Shown: positions 31,932-43,645, counted from the stretch's first letter. The stretch is 64,000 bases of DNA from Gordionus sp. m RMFG-2023 (GCF_954871325.1 NC_088779.1:14200846-14264845); one strand, 5' to 3'. Translations and numbers: made by a program. Notes: a model not told the origin generated them from the letters alone.

Positions 31932-33815
31932 AAATGATCATAATGATTATGACAATTGTCATTTTTCTATGGTACATCCTCATTTAAATTTTAATTTAAC
32001 ATGTTTACAATATATAATTTTATATTTTTGCTTCAAAATAATTTAAAAAAGATTAAAAATAACGATTATGACAAATGTCACTTTTCTATGGTAGATCTCC
32101 ACTGAAATTTTAATTTAACATGTTTACAATATATAATTTTACCCTTTTGCTTAAAAAAAATTCAAAAAAGATTAAAATAAACGTTTATGACAATTGTCAC
32201 ATTTCTATAGTACATCCACATTTAAATTTTAATTTTACATGTTTATAATTTATTATTTTACCCTTTTGCTTCAAAAAAATTCCAAAAAGATTAAAAATGG
32301 CCATTATGACAATTGTCACTTATCTATGGTACATCCACATTTAAATTTAACAAGTTTACAATTTATTATTTTACCCTGTAAGTTCAAAAAAATTTAAAAA
32401 AGATTAAAAATGACGATTAAGACAATTTTACTTTTCTATGGTAGATCTTCAGTGAAATTTTAATTTAATAAGTTTACAATATATAATTTCTTCAAAAAAA
32501 ATCAAAAAAGATTAAAAATAACGATTATGACAATTGTCACTTTTCTATGGTACATATTCACTGAAATTTTAATTTAACAGGTTTACAATATATATTTTTA
32601 CCTATTTGCTTTAAAAAAATTCAAAAAAGTTCAAAGATAACAATTATGATAATTGTCACATTTCTATGGTACATCTTCACTGAAATTTTTATTTAACATG
32701 TTTACAATATATAATTTTACCCTTTTGCTTCAAAAAAATTCAAAAAAGATTAAAAATAACGATTATGACAATTGTCACTTTTCTATGGTACATCCACATT
32801 TAAATTTCAATTTAACATGTTTACAATTTATTATTTTACTCTGTTGCTTCAAAAAAATTCAAAAAAGTTCAAAAATAACGTTTATGACAATTGTCACTGC
32901 TCTATGGTACATCCACATTTAATTTTATATTTAATAAATTTTTATCTACTTGCTTTAAAAAAGTTCAAAAATAACGATTGTGACAATTTTTACAATCATT
33001 AAAACCATCTCGAAACATGCTCAAAAAATTTTTTCTCGCCTATTTAATACCTAAAAATAAAATTATTTTTATAGGTTCTGTTATGAATATTATGACAATT
33101 GTCACTTTTATAGTTTACACATTATATTAATTCATGTTTGAAATAATCATTTTTCTCTATTTCCAATTAAAACATATGTGAAATAAGTATTATGACAATT
33201 GTCACCTTTATATGCTTTACAATCACTGAAACCATCTCAAAACATGCTCAACTAGCCTTTTTTAATTATAATTATTTTTAAAGGTTCTGAGATGAGTATT
33301 ATGACAATTGTCACTTTTATAGTTTACATTAAATATAAAACATTAAAATTATGACATTACATTTTTAAAATAATCATTATTACTTATTCCAAATATTAAA
33401 AAAAATGCAGTCGGTATTATGACCAATTCTCACATTTACAACCTATTCAAAAAAAATATTTTCATTAACATAATAAAATAAAAAAAAATATATATCAAAA
33501 ATTTTATTTTTAAAGAATTTACCAAAAAATTTTAAGATCAAAATTTCAAAAATATTTTAATAAAGATTTCCTTACAAAAGATTTTATTTTATTATAAAAT
33601 TCTCAAAATATTTTCTCAAAATATTTTCTCAAAATTATAGAAGATTTTTTTACAAAAAATATTTTTTATTTTGCTCAAAAATCTTCTTTGAGCAAGCTCA
33701 AAATTTTTTTAGCGAAAAAATCTTCGCAAAAAATTGATCTTCAAAGATTTTTTCCTCAAAATTTTGGGCGAAAAAAATCTTCAAATTTTTATTTGAAGAT
33801 TTTTGTAAAACCCTG
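31932..33815 (-). repeat. Right inverted arm of giant hAT
   Basis: This is the mirror of the left arm. Only the innermost two repeat units (31940-32085) and the outermost ~100 bp differ clearly from the left arm. The outermost segment reads, on the minus strand, CAGGGTTTTACAAAAATCTT, against CAGGGTTTAACATTTGCTCA on the left. Confidence 0.9.
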
Positions 33816-33823
33816 ATTCCATA
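33816..33823 (+). repeat. Right 8-bp target site duplication of giant hAT
   Basis: ATTCCATA is an exact copy of 26528-26535. Confidence 0.9.
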
Positions 33824-34514
33824 TAATATCACAAATGGAGTTGAGACTCAGTTGCAAAAAAAGACAATAATCTTACTTCCAAAAAGTAATATTTTCTATT
33901 TATTATTGTAACTAAAGACAATAAATATTATTGAATATACCTTAAATTTGTGAATAGAAACTGATTTTTATTTAAATATATACCAGAATAATATTAATAT
34001 TAAGGGAGTCAGGGTATAGAGAAAATAAATTATATATTTTATTATTAAATATTTTATATCTATATATACTTTATAAAGTTCAATTTAAAATAAAAATTTA
34101 AAACCAAAGTATTAAAAAAACTTAATAAGTTAATATAATGTAGTAAAATAATAAAAGTAAGGTAATGTTAATTTCTAGGAATTTTTAAATTTAAATCTTT
34201 TCATCTTTAATTGAATTAAGATTTCAAAATTATTTTACTTTTTTTTATAATATGGATTGGATTCAACTATTTCCAAAATGTTATCTGCGTGATATTATGT
34301 ATGTTTATAATTTTATCATTGTTTTATTTAGCTATTAGAATTTCTTTAGATAATATACTTTCATCATGAATTTCACAATGTTATTTATACTAATTTTTCT
34401 ATTTATAAGTCAGTCATTATAATAGTCTTTTATGATTTCTTCATGTGTTCGCAGTTTTATATTAATCGGCATCTATCATGCCTATGAATCTTTTAAGTAT
34501 ATTTTCAAAATGTT
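33824..34514. other. Intron-like AT-rich sequence of the old hAT
   Basis: No exon was recognised. It lies between the zinc-finger exon (26341-26488) and the next recognised exon of the old hAT (34833), so I read it as intron, with a Gypsy-type fragment inserted in its right part. Confidence 0.4.
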
Positions 34515-34697
34515 TTAACATGATCTTCCTAACAAAGACATTTTATTAATGTTTATGATTAACGCGTTCAAAATTTGTGAATTCCCTTTGTATTCTACAT
34601 TCACTGCTGTACCTATCACTTGTATCATCTTGCCATTGTAACCTGATAACTTTATGCTGAACTTCATAATATTTTTAATGCCTGTTTTCTCAATCAT
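34515..34697 (-). mobile_element. Ty3/Gypsy pol fragment (fossil)
   Basis: A short minus-strand stretch reads KLSGYNGKMIQVIGTA, then ININKMSLLGR. This is the segment between protease and reverse transcriptase in Ty3/Gypsy polyproteins, where (P/S)LLGR(D/S)W is characteristic. Only this fragment is recognisable. It is an old broken copy without visible long terminal repeats. Confidence 0.5.
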
Positions 34698-34715
34698 ATA
34701 TCTTGTAGAATTAAA

Positions 34716-35265
34716 ACATTTATTAAAAATTTAATTATAATTTAGTTAAGAAAAATATTACCATTTGGCTAAAATTTTATTAAAAATATAGTTTTTCATA
34801 AGGAAAGAAATTAAACTCCTCTTTATTTATAGAAAATCTCAGTTATTGAAGATTCACAAATTGTATTATCTCCTCATCCAATCCCCAGTTCCAGTGAAGC
34901 GCTTACTTTGCATGATGAGGTATTTAATTTAAATACGAATTATATGATAACTTTTGAAGGAAATAAATTATGATTATGAGGTTATTCAAATATTTCCAAC
35001 ATTTATTAAAAACTTAATTATAATGTTGCAGAAAAAAATTACCATTTGGCTAAAATTTTATTAAAAAAATAGTTTTTCATAAGGAAAGAAATTAAACTCC
35101 TCTTTATTTATAGAAAATCTCAGTTATTGAAGATTCACAAATTGTATTATCTCCTCATCCAATCCCCAGTTCTAGTGAGGCGCTTACTTTGCATGAGGTA
35201 TTTTATTTAAATAAAATTTATATAATAACTTTTGAAGGGAATAAATTATGAGGATATTCAAAGTC
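34716..35265. repeat. ~283-bp tandem duplication containing a small hAT exon
   Basis: Two head-to-tail copies start near 34716 and 34999 (ACATTTATTAAAAA, ACCATTTGGCTAAAATTTTA, CCTCATCCAATCCCCAGTTC, GCGCTTACTTTGCATGA). They are about 95% identical by eye. Each includes an 87-bp exon-like segment (first copy 34833-34919), flanked by TTATAG and GAG|GTATTT, that encodes ISVIEDSQIVLSPHPIPSS then SEALTLHDE. Copy two shows the same exon with a shorter end. The duplication postdates the old hAT insertion. Confidence 0.75.
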
Positions 35266-35500
35266 CAAGTCTTATTCAGCTAACCAAATGACCCATTTCA
35301 CTTCAAATTATTTAGGATGACAAATATTTTGATTAATTTCATAATTGCTGTAGGCCCCTGTCAGCCATGTGCAAATAAATTTCAATATCCTGTTACTCTC
35401 AAGAGGTTTTAAATAATATTTTATATTCATTAATTTTTACCCATCCATTATTTCCATACCAGTTTATATTTTTTTACTTTTTAAACAGGAGCATCTATTA

Positions 35501-36880
35501 TAGACATGTTAATATAGATGATTCCCTCAACCCCAGAAATTGGCTATCTTATAGCATTACTTTAGACAAAGTCTTTTGCCTATATTGTATTATTTTTGGG
35601 GCCCTAAGTCCAATACTTTTTGGACTCAATTTGTGGTAAATAATTGGAAAAACATAAAGCCTAACTTAGAGTGACACGAAGCATCTTCTCTTCATAAAGA
35701 TTGTGAATATGCAAACATGACTTGACTTGCAAATAAACGCATTCATTTGCTATCAAATAAGCTTGATATAATCATGGAAAATCGTAATATAGTTCATAAT
35801 ATTATCGATGCCATTATGTACCTTATAAAATGTAAAATAGCCTTTTGGGGTTCTAATTCGAATGAAGGTAATTTTATGTGTCTCATAAAATTAATGGCAA
35901 AAACGGTTCCAACTTTACGTGCATACATGGATAACAACAAAAAATTGCGGAGAAAAAAATCAGATAAAATTCGAGACCTTATATAAATTTATTGTCATAT
36001 GGCCATGTGAAAAAAATAACTAAAATTATTAAGATAAAAAAAATTAAAGAGAATTGTGCCTTTAGCATCATATTAGATGGAACATATGATGTGTCTATAA
36101 AAGAATGCATAGCTTTGCTATATAGAAGATGATCTGCATCCACATTCTGTAGAAAGGATCATACATGTTTTTACAACATCAGAAACCAGTGGGAAATATA
36201 AAAAAACATGTTTTTCTAAGTTTAATGATCTTAGTCTTCCTCTTGATTATTTGGTTGGACAAAGTATGGATGGTGCAGGGAATATGAGAGGAGTATAAAA
36301 AGGAATGCAGGCTTTAATATTGAAAGAGGCTCCAAAAGCCATCTATATTTGGTGACATGCACATCGGCTAAATTTAGTAGTTGCTCATATTTGTGGATGC
36401 AAAATTGAAATAAAAAAGGCATTGGGAATATTAGATGAGTTATATAATTTTATGAATGGAGTTAAACGTCAAAGTGTGTTTGTTAAATATCAAATGAGAA
36501 AGTCCAAGAAATCTCTTAAAAAGAATTAAAAATACAAGGTAAATATAATATTTTTAATGAATATATATTTTCAGAAATTGGTAATCATCCTACAAATCTG
36601 TAGAAATCTTTTTAGATGTTTATGAGCATATTTTAGCATCATTAGTTGAATTAAAAGATTCTAATGACCCAAGCACCTCTTCCATTGCCGACGGATTATT
36701 ATTAAGAATTAAGAATGAAAATTTTATATTAAGTCTATTTATTTTGAAAGAAATATTGAAATGTACATATGAGGCTTGTATTGAAATGCAGGCAGTTGGT
36801 AATGATTTGGCTATGGCAACCAAATTTATACAACAAACAAAAAATAAATTACAAAGACTAAAAGATAAATATTAGTTACT
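35501..36880 (+). pseudogene. Old hAT transposase remnants (TTF/ZMYM1-type)
   Basis: Plus-strand stretches in family order are NPRNWLSYSITLDKVFCLYC near 35535 (TTF-type zinc finger region), an open stretch at 35747-35986 with CKIAFWGSNSNEGNF and TVPTLRAYM, then AFSIILDGTYDVS near 36060 (catalytic Asp), LPLDYLVGQSMDGAGNMRG near 36238 (second Asp), APKAIYIW and HRLNLVVAHICG near 36330-36400, LGILDELYNFMNGVKR near 36423, and FSLFILKE-like text to QQTKNKLQRLKDKY near 36870. Several stops and frame changes break it. The family is the same as at 8489-10262, on the opposite strand. A worn C-terminal stretch may continue to about 37130. Confidence 0.75.
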
Positions 36881-37219
36881 ATTTCAATAAATAATTTTAA
36901 AATATAGCTAATGGAGACAATATATTTTTAAAATTAAATTCCTTATCTAATAGTTTTTTGAAAAAGAATAATGTAATAACTGATTTGTATAAAATGAAAT
37001 CAATATTCAAATTGGATCAAATAGAATTCAATAATTATGTTGAACAAAAAAAAACAAGTTGAATAAATTAAAAAATTTTAAATTATTATTTGTTATAGAT
37101 ATAGAACCGAAATATTTTTCCCTAATGCAATAATTAACCACCTAAATGTTCGATTTGATAATGATTGTTAAATTTTTTATCACAAATATCCATTTTTACT
37201 CCGGCTGGAATTGAATTCG

Positions 37220-37545
37220 GTACGAAGCTAAAACCAAAATACGTGATACGTGATAAAAGCGTTTTCGCCCTCTGGTTGTGGATACAACAGAGCTACGCTA
37301 GGTTTTCCTCAAAAATCCATCAAACTGGATAGTTACTTAAGGGGAGAAAAAATGAGGAGCCCTTCACACGTTTGTGGGCAAGCCGCACGTACTTGTACGC
37401 GCAACAGTCCGAGAACTGTTGCTTAAACGTCTATAGGCTAATAAACAAAAAGAAATGGGCAAAACAAAAGCCTATACCCAAGAACTGCAAAAATAATTTA
37501 ATTATTTTAAGGGTGGGTGGTGGCTAAGTTTAAGTTTAACATCAT
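37220..37545 (+). repeat. Dispersed ~320-bp repeat, copy B
   Basis: This is the inverted-orientation match of 20290-20615. Landmarks include ACGTGATACGTGAT, GAGCTACGCTAGGTTTTCCT, GGCAAGCCGCACGTACTTGT, AGCCTATACCCAAGAACTGC and GGGTGGGTGGTGGCTAA. It is unusually GC-rich for the region. Confidence 0.65.
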
Positions 37546-37559
37546 TAATGTAAGCCTTG

Positions 37560-39445
37560 ACAAAAACAAGTCAGTAATAGGTTTATGACTAAAGAAGAAG
37601 TAAGATTGAGAAGAAAAGAAAAGTAGACAAGGAGAAGAGGGGATAAAAAGATATAGTAAAGTAACCTGATTTTGGAGAAGTTTATGAGAGATTTAAATAA
37701 TTTGATTTGATTTTAAGCAGTTTCTTTATTGATCTCTTATTCTTATTTAGTCTAGAAACTGTTTAGTGTTTAAGTTCATATCCATGATGTCTTTCATTGC
37801 CCTATAGTACCATAATCTTTTAAACTTTCCATAGGATTTGCCGTTGAAGGAGTAAAGCCAATTTATGGCATCAAGGACTAAGTTGTTATTGGTATGATTC
37901 CTCAGAATATGCGCGAAGAAGGTTATACGCTTTTTCTTTAGAGTTACATGTACCGGAGTGTGTTTAGACCTTCTCCAAAGGTTGTCGTTCGAAATGATGT
38001 TGGGGTAAAAGACGCCATGATTATTCTTATGCATTTAATAACAAACGTTTGCAATCTCTTTGTCTCCGTCTTAGTTATCTCCCATGTATCACCCCCGTAA
38101 AGGAGGATTGGAATGATAGAAGAGTTGAAAATTCTTAGCCTAGTGAACACCGATATCTCCCTAGTTCTCCATAGCTTAAAATATTTGTAGAAAGCAGCTC
38201 TAGCATTCTGAATATGGAATCTCAGTTCATCTTTATAACTACCTTTATTGTCGATGTTCACTCCAAGGTATTTATAGGAAGACACAACTTTGACAACTTT
38301 TCCTCCACCTAACCAATCACCCAGAGGGGGAGCATAAGACGATGGCATGATTACAGTCTTATCGAAGTTAATTTCTAATCAAACCTTGAGACTAAAAGTG
38401 TTTAGTATCAAGACCAAATTGTTAGCCTCCTCCATATTTTTTGAAATCAAGACCAAGTCATCAGCATAACTAATCGCCCTGTTTTCCAAAAACCACGGCT
38501 GATTGGATCCAAGTTCTAGAAGATTGGCTGCCCCTAATGTATCAGTAATTACTCTATTCATTACAATATTGAACAGTAGTGGAGAGGCGACACAGCCTTG
38601 CTTAACTCCTTTTTTTGTCCTGAAAGGAGGTGAAACTTTATTTAAGATTTTAAAAAAAGCCATGAGGTTACTATAATGCATTTCTAAAATTTTGATAATA
38701 TTAGCTTCTGTACCGCATCTCGCTAGGATAGCCCACAAGGTTTCATGAGGGATGCTGTCGAAAGCGCGTTTAAAATCAATGAATATAAAATAAAAAGGTA
38801 ATTTATATTTTTCACACTTTTGTATAATAATCTTCAGCGCCAAGATTGGTTCGTTTATATTTCGGTTTGGGCGATATGCACAAATGTATTTGGATAAAAG
38901 GTTAGGGGAGGATGCTAAGATTCGGTTTTTTAACAGGATCATAAAGACTTTTGAAACTATGGAGGTAAGGGCAATCGCTCGATAATCTTTGAATTTAGTA
39001 GGGTTAGGAATTTTAGGGAAATTATAAAAGAAAGTTAAGTTCCAATCTCCAGGCATTTTTCCTGTATGCCAAATTTTATTAAACAACCCCAGCAAAAGCT
39101 GGGAGACCTCTGACGGGGCAGCTTTTAGGTGTTCTCCCAATATGTTGTCGAGACCTGGGGATTTATTGTTTCTAAGCCTATTAATGGCTTTAGTTATTTC
39201 TGCCACAGTAAAGTTTGCGTCAGGAGGGTCTATGCTGTGACTAGAGGACGGGAATAAGGATGGCCTCCTGGAATCAAAGATTTTCATTTAATAATCCAAC
39301 CAGGCGATCTGTTCATCTGGGTCTGTAATCAGGAAATTATTGTCTAGTTTGATACACGGGAGTGGTTTAAACACTTTAGAGCTACAGAAATGTTTAAGCT
39401 TAGCGAAAAATAAAAAAACATTCCCATTTATTATGACTCCACTAA
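37560..39445 (-). mobile_element. 5'-truncated non-LTR retrotransposon (LINE)
   Basis: The minus strand encodes most of a reverse transcriptase and a C-terminal domain but no endonuclease, so the copy is truncated at its 5' side near 39445. The 3' part past the stop at about 37747 is purine-rich on the plus strand, with no clear poly(A) tail. The C-terminal pattern (SYKYLGVNID, YGGDTWEITKTE, NIISNDNLWRR, RITFFAHILRN) resembles LINEs of the I/Nimb/Jockey group, but the clade needs a tree. Confidence 0.85.
37747..39443 (-). pseudogene. LINE reverse transcriptase, broken
   Basis: The polymerase would copy the LINE RNA at a nicked chromosomal site. Visible RT motifs are NNKSPGLDNILGEHLKA, DWNLTFFYNFPKIPNPT, FIFIDFKRAFDSIPHETLW (motif A, with the catalytic Asp), KKGVKQGCVASPLLFNIV (motif B) and ISYADDLVLISK (motif C, the YADD box). 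The C-terminal part has SYKYLGVNIDNKGSYKDE, LLYGGDTWEITKTETKRL and NIISNDNLWRRSKHTPVHV. Three breaks are seen: in-frame stops near 39288-39290 and 38376-38378, and a frame change near 38000. The pieces are 39291-39443, 38379-39287, 37944-38348 and 37747-38034. Confidence 0.85.
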
Positions 39446-40047
39446 AAAAATCATAAATTTAAATAATACATATTTTATTAAAATATTAATAATAATGCTA
39501 TTATCTTATATTTTGATATAGTAAATATTTATTATATTTTTAATTAAATATATTATGTTTAATATAAATTTTTTAAAGATATTTTAAAAATTATTTAATC
39601 TAGAGCAATAAATATGTATTAAATTTTTCCCATAATTAATATGTCTCTAAAACCTATAATTAATAAGATATATAAAAATATTAAAATATCTTATTGGTAT
39701 ATATTTCTTTTTAAAGTCACATCCTATAAGTAAAACTATCATAAAACTGAGAATAGAAGGATTCATCATTTTTATTTGCACTGGATAATATATAATATTA
39801 TAATAAAACAATCATATAGAAACAGAATAAATAATTTATATAAAAATTCATATAAAATATAGATCTCACCAATATTTATTATTTACATTTTAATTGTATG
39901 GATAGTTATTTGATTAATTGTTTACATTATATATTTGCACTTAAAAATAAAACGGTGACATTTATAAAGGTATACGTATTAAGAATATTTAATTGTACAA
40001 ATTGCGATATATATGCCGAGAATAATGTTTATAAATAAAATATAAAT
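39446..40047. other. AT-rich spacer, 3' flank of the MULE transposase
   Basis: No gene or repeat is supported. This lies between the truncated LINE and the stop codon of the MULE transposase, and would contain the MULE left end, which was not recognised. Confidence 0.4.
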
Positions 40048-41344
40048 CTAACATTTTAATTTAACAATTTTAGAAATTTCATCCAAAAATGTTAAAACAT
40101 CTTCGGTTCCTTCATAAATATCGGTTAAGTTAGCGATCTTCCGATCCTTTATTTCATATGCGTAATTAATACGATTCACAGTTGACCCATTACTTATCTG
40201 AATAAGCTTTAGATCATTTATATTTTGGTAATTTATTAAAATTTTTAATAATGTATAAATATTAGGGTGAGCGTAAGAGATTTTTAGGTTAAGGGCATGG
40301 TGGAACCCTTCTAAGTGATTATTAGTGCGAGGTCCTGCTACTCTATGCCTAAATTAAAAATAAATAAATTAGATAATATATAATTTTGAATCTTTTATAC
40401 CTTGACCATAATGTATAAGGAAATGGTGGTCTATCCCCAAGCCAAATTGTATCCATATACATCATAAAGCTTGAGAGCAGGGTATCATTGGCAGCCATTT
40501 GATAGCAAGTATCACGTACCAATGCTACATGTTCCTCCCTACAGAATGGGAGGGTGCTCACTCTTCGGACTACTTTATGTACATCCGAATGTCCCATGTA
40601 TGACCCTGACAAGCCCAATGTTTGGCATTTGCGCCATAAAGCTTGTGAGTAGTGAAAATAACATCCTAAATATATATATATAATTAATATATTAAAAAAC
40701 TAAATGAACCTTTTATGGACATGGTTGTAAATACATCCTTAAGAGCTGAAATCGCGGCGATTTCATAATCCGTCTGGGCCATAGAAGGATTAAACCATAT
40801 GTTATTTTCTGCACAAAATTCCACAAGGACTCTGAATACCTTTATATATGTCTTTTTATTTTTGTTTGGCAAAAGAGCATACACAATAGGTATCATGACT
40901 GTTTGAAACATTACATGAATAACATAGAGCTGATAATATAAGCTAGGAGCAGAATAAAATGTTCCATCCATATATATATTATCAGCTCTCTCTGCTAATC
41001 TCAGCATAGATGCTGTTCCGAACATTATTAATTTATTATTATCACTATAAATTAGGAATTGTTCCCCCAGCATAGTTAAAGTAAATTCAGGGGTTAAAAT
41101 AATTTCCTCCACAGCATAAGGTAACACAGGTCGATACTTTTTTAATATCCTATCAATTGTGGTTTTGAAGGATACAAATGATGGAATAGCCTCTGGATAT
41201 TCTGCAATATCCAAGCACTCCGAGCATCTAATCTGCATTGCCTTATCATAAATTGTCAATCTTGATTCCAGAGGATTTTCGGCCACTAGAATTTCAATCA
41301 CCTCTTTAGTCCTAAGTTTTTCATATATATATATGTCTCATGTT
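40048..41344 (-). pseudogene. MULE transposase with FLYWCH finger, split by a Gypsy insertion
   Basis: Mutator-like transposase on the minus strand. The exons visible here are 40710-41344 (cut by the insertion), 40401-40665 and 40048-40348, with introns of 44 and 52 bp and a stop at 40048. The core reads ADNIYMDGTFYSAPSLYYQL (first catalytic Asp), VMIPIVYALLPNKNKKTY and MAQTDYEIAAISALKDVF (second Asp). After the introns come GCYFHYSQALWRKCQTLGL and AGPRTNNHLEGFHHALNLKI, all typical of FLYWCH-MULE transposases. The zinc finger lies at 49199-49377, beyond the Gypsy element that entered this exon. An AT dinucleotide run next to the insertion point leaves the two halves out of frame, so the gene is dead independently of the insertion. 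Confidence 0.85.
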
Positions 41345-41681
41345 TGTTGTAAATATTTTTATTTATTAATCATAATTAATATTATTTTTTTTTGTGTGAG
41401 TCATGAAATACTTTTTTTGGAGTTTTGTTTTTAATATTTTTTTTTAAAGTTTCGCGAACTCATCGTGACCATTATTATAAATATTTTAATATTTATTATA
41501 AAAAAAAAATAATAATCAGATATAAAAACCTGAAAAAGGTTAAAAAATTGTCATTATTATAATTATATATTTTTTAGAATAATTTCCTTTGAAACAAGAA
41601 AATAAAGACGTTATATTGTAAAATCATTTGTTTTGAAAAGAACTACCAAGTTGAAAGTTTCTAGCCATTAGAACTTTGAAA
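41345..41681 (+). repeat. 5' long terminal repeat
   Basis: It begins TGTTGTAAATATTTTTATTT and ends AGAACTTTGAAA. It matches 48861-49198 almost completely. The TTGGTGCCGTG that follows at 41682 is a plausible tRNA primer-binding site. Confidence 0.9.
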
Positions 41682-41727
41682 TTGGTGCCGTGTTTATACA
41701 AAACAACCTAGTTAATGCGGTTGTCGT

Positions 41728-42180
41728 TTGAGTCTTCGAGTGAATTTTACATCGTCTTCATCGTCTACATCTACGGTAAAATATCATATAGTGATATTTG
41801 AGTCTTCGAGTGAATTTACAGCGTCTTCATCATCTACATCTACGGTAAAATATCATATAGTGATATTTGAGTCTTCGAGTGAATTTACAGCGTCTTCATC
41901 ATCTACATCTACGGTAAAATATCATATAATGATATTTGAGTCTTCGAGTGAATTTACAGCGTCTTCATCATCTACATCTACGGTAAATTATCATATAGTG
42001 ATATTTGAGTCTTCGAGGGAATTTACAGCGTCTTCATCACCTACATCTACGGTAAAATATCATAGAGGGATATTTGAGACTACGAGTGAATTTTACATCG
42101 TCTACATCATCGGTAAAATATCATATAGGGATATTTGAAACTACGAGTGAATTTTACATCGTCTACATCAACGGTAAAAT
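41728..42180 (+). repeat. 68-bp tandem repeat in the Gypsy leader
   Basis: About six to seven copies of a ~68-bp unit are present (GAGTCTTCGAGTGAATTTAC, AGCGTCTTCATC, TCTACGGTAAAATATCATA). The last copies are shorter. The array keeps one frame open for 136 codons (SSSSTSTVKYH repeats), but it lies in the untranslated leader after the primer-binding site, so I treat it as a repeat rather than a gene. Confidence 0.8.
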
Positions 42181-42295
42181 ATCTAGGAAAAGTGTTAAAG
42201 GATTGTAAAACACATTTTTTTTAAAAAAAAAATATACACAGAGTGGCCAAATTGGACGTAAGTGCTGTCCATTTTTTTTCTCTTTCTCTTCTCCA

Positions 42296-42440
42296 AAAAG
42301 TAAAAAAAATCTTATCGTACGGAAGTGCTGTCCGAATTTTACCAGTTGTGAATCTGTTACACAAAATTTGAAAAAAAAAATCTTATCGTACGGAAGTGCT
42401 GTCCGAATTTTACCAGTTGTGAATCTGTTACACAAAATTT
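42296..42440 (+). repeat. ~70-bp direct repeat pair in the Gypsy leader
   Basis: Two copies run from CTTATCGTACGGAAGTGCTG through CCAGTTGTGAATCTGTTACA, starting near 42310 and 42381. They are nearly identical. Confidence 0.8.
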
Positions 42441-42689
42441 TCCCAAATTTTTGTCGTATCTTTAGACTTATTAACTGTAGATGTACATGTGTATCATTGG
42501 ATTGTTTACACTCTTAATAATATCGTATCTATTGACATTACAAATAACCAAAATTTTTATTTTGAAATTAATTATAAATTTTTTATAACGTCGGAATGAA
42601 AAGTTTAAAATTTGTAAAATACTGGGAAATACAGTATAATATTTTTGGGGCATTGGTTATATTAGTAATATGGATGTGTAGCTTAATAT

Positions 42690-43330
42690 GGGGAAGAAGG
42701 TTGAGAAGGAGTCGAAGTGTGAGAATAAAGGACAGACATTGACGATAGAAGGAAATAATGGAGAAGAAGATGTTATGGGAAAGGTAACATGGTTCCCGGT
42801 GCAGGAGATAATTAATGGGTGGACGGATAGCGAAGTAGATAAATTAACCTATAGGCCTGAAAGGAGAGATGCATATACTAATCAGAGATTGGGGACATAT
42901 AGGGGACCTAGAGAAAATTCTCAGAAAAGGAGAGGAGAAATGAGACCCAACTTTGATTCTAGAGTAAGGGGGGGGGGGGATGAATTGTTATCGGAAGACA
43001 GGGACATATGGTCAGAGATTGCCAAGAAACAAAATGTTTTGAATGTGGAAAATATGGACATATAGCCCCGTTTTGTCCAGGAAGACGTGATAAACTACGA
43101 TGTGCAGGTTGTGGCCGATTTGGTCACAATAGGGAGGAATGCAATGTGGGTAATTTCAATACTAGAGGCGGTTTTTCACAGAGGGACATGGGGCAAAGTA
43201 CTCCAAATGTTAGAATTATTAAAAGTAAAAAAATAAAGAGGTAGAAATACCATTTTTGGCTGTGAATAAAGAGCAGAATATAATCTGTTTCCGATGCCGG
43301 AAGGAAGGACATGGTGCGAGAGATTGCGAG
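42690..43330 (+). pseudogene. Gag-like region with zinc knuckles (fossil)
   Basis: The coding stretches at 42688-43065 and 43008-43244 belong to a Gag-like protein. The second carries two consecutive CCHC knuckles, CFECGKYGHIAPFCPG and CAGCGRFGHNREEC, and a third Cys/His cluster follows near 43290. Such knuckles bind the element RNA during particle assembly. Broken copy. Confidence 0.75.
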
Positions 43331-43393
43331 TATTTGTGACTATATGATGGCAAAGAGCATGCCACAGAGGTCGGGGGGCTTTGGGCGAAAGAG

Positions 43394-43645
43394 ATGGAAA
43401 GATCAGATTATAGTGAGAAAGATTGGGAATCAAAGGGCATAAATATGATACAAGAGGAAAGGATACATGATCCTTGCCCTAGAGTTTGGATAAATTTGAA
43501 TGGAAATATGGTATCCATGTTATTTGATACCGGGGCAGCCATATCCGTGATGGGATATGAAAAATATCAGAGTATTTGGTCGGAAGGGATAATTAGACGA
43601 GAGGACATCAAGATCCGTAGTTGGATGGATCAGAAGTCGCAGTGA
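43394..43645 (+). pseudogene. Aspartic protease region (fossil)
   Basis: LFDTGAAISVMG contains the DTGA active-site motif of retroelement aspartic proteases. It lies in the expected place between the zinc knuckles and reverse transcriptase. Confidence 0.75.

Larger units (their letters stand above)
26536..33815 (-). mobile_element. Young 7.28-kb hAT transposon with 1.8-kb inverted arms
   Basis: The element starts CAGGGTTT and ends AAAACCCTG, with a perfect ATTCCATA duplication outside. The arms (26536-~28390 and ~31932-33815) are inverted copies, built mostly from a ~105-119 bp tandem unit carrying TGACAATTGTCA. Identity is near 99% by eye from 26640 to about 28268, with almost no net length difference. 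The 3.5-kb core encodes a complete-looking hAT transposase on the minus strand. hAT elements usually have inverted repeats of 10-30 bp, so arms of this size are exceptional. It is nested in an intron of an older hAT. One BED-finger cysteine may be missing. Confidence 0.9.

Noticed and set aside
41728-42138. 136-codon frame of SSSSTSTVKYH-type repeats
   Set aside because: It is produced by the 68-bp tandem repeat in the Gypsy leader, downstream of the primer-binding site and before the Gag-like region.
42163-42435. 90-codon minus-strand frame in the Gypsy leader
   Set aside because: It spans the ~70-bp direct repeat pair and repeats its own text (RTALPYDKI / RTIRF). It is a by-product of the repeat.
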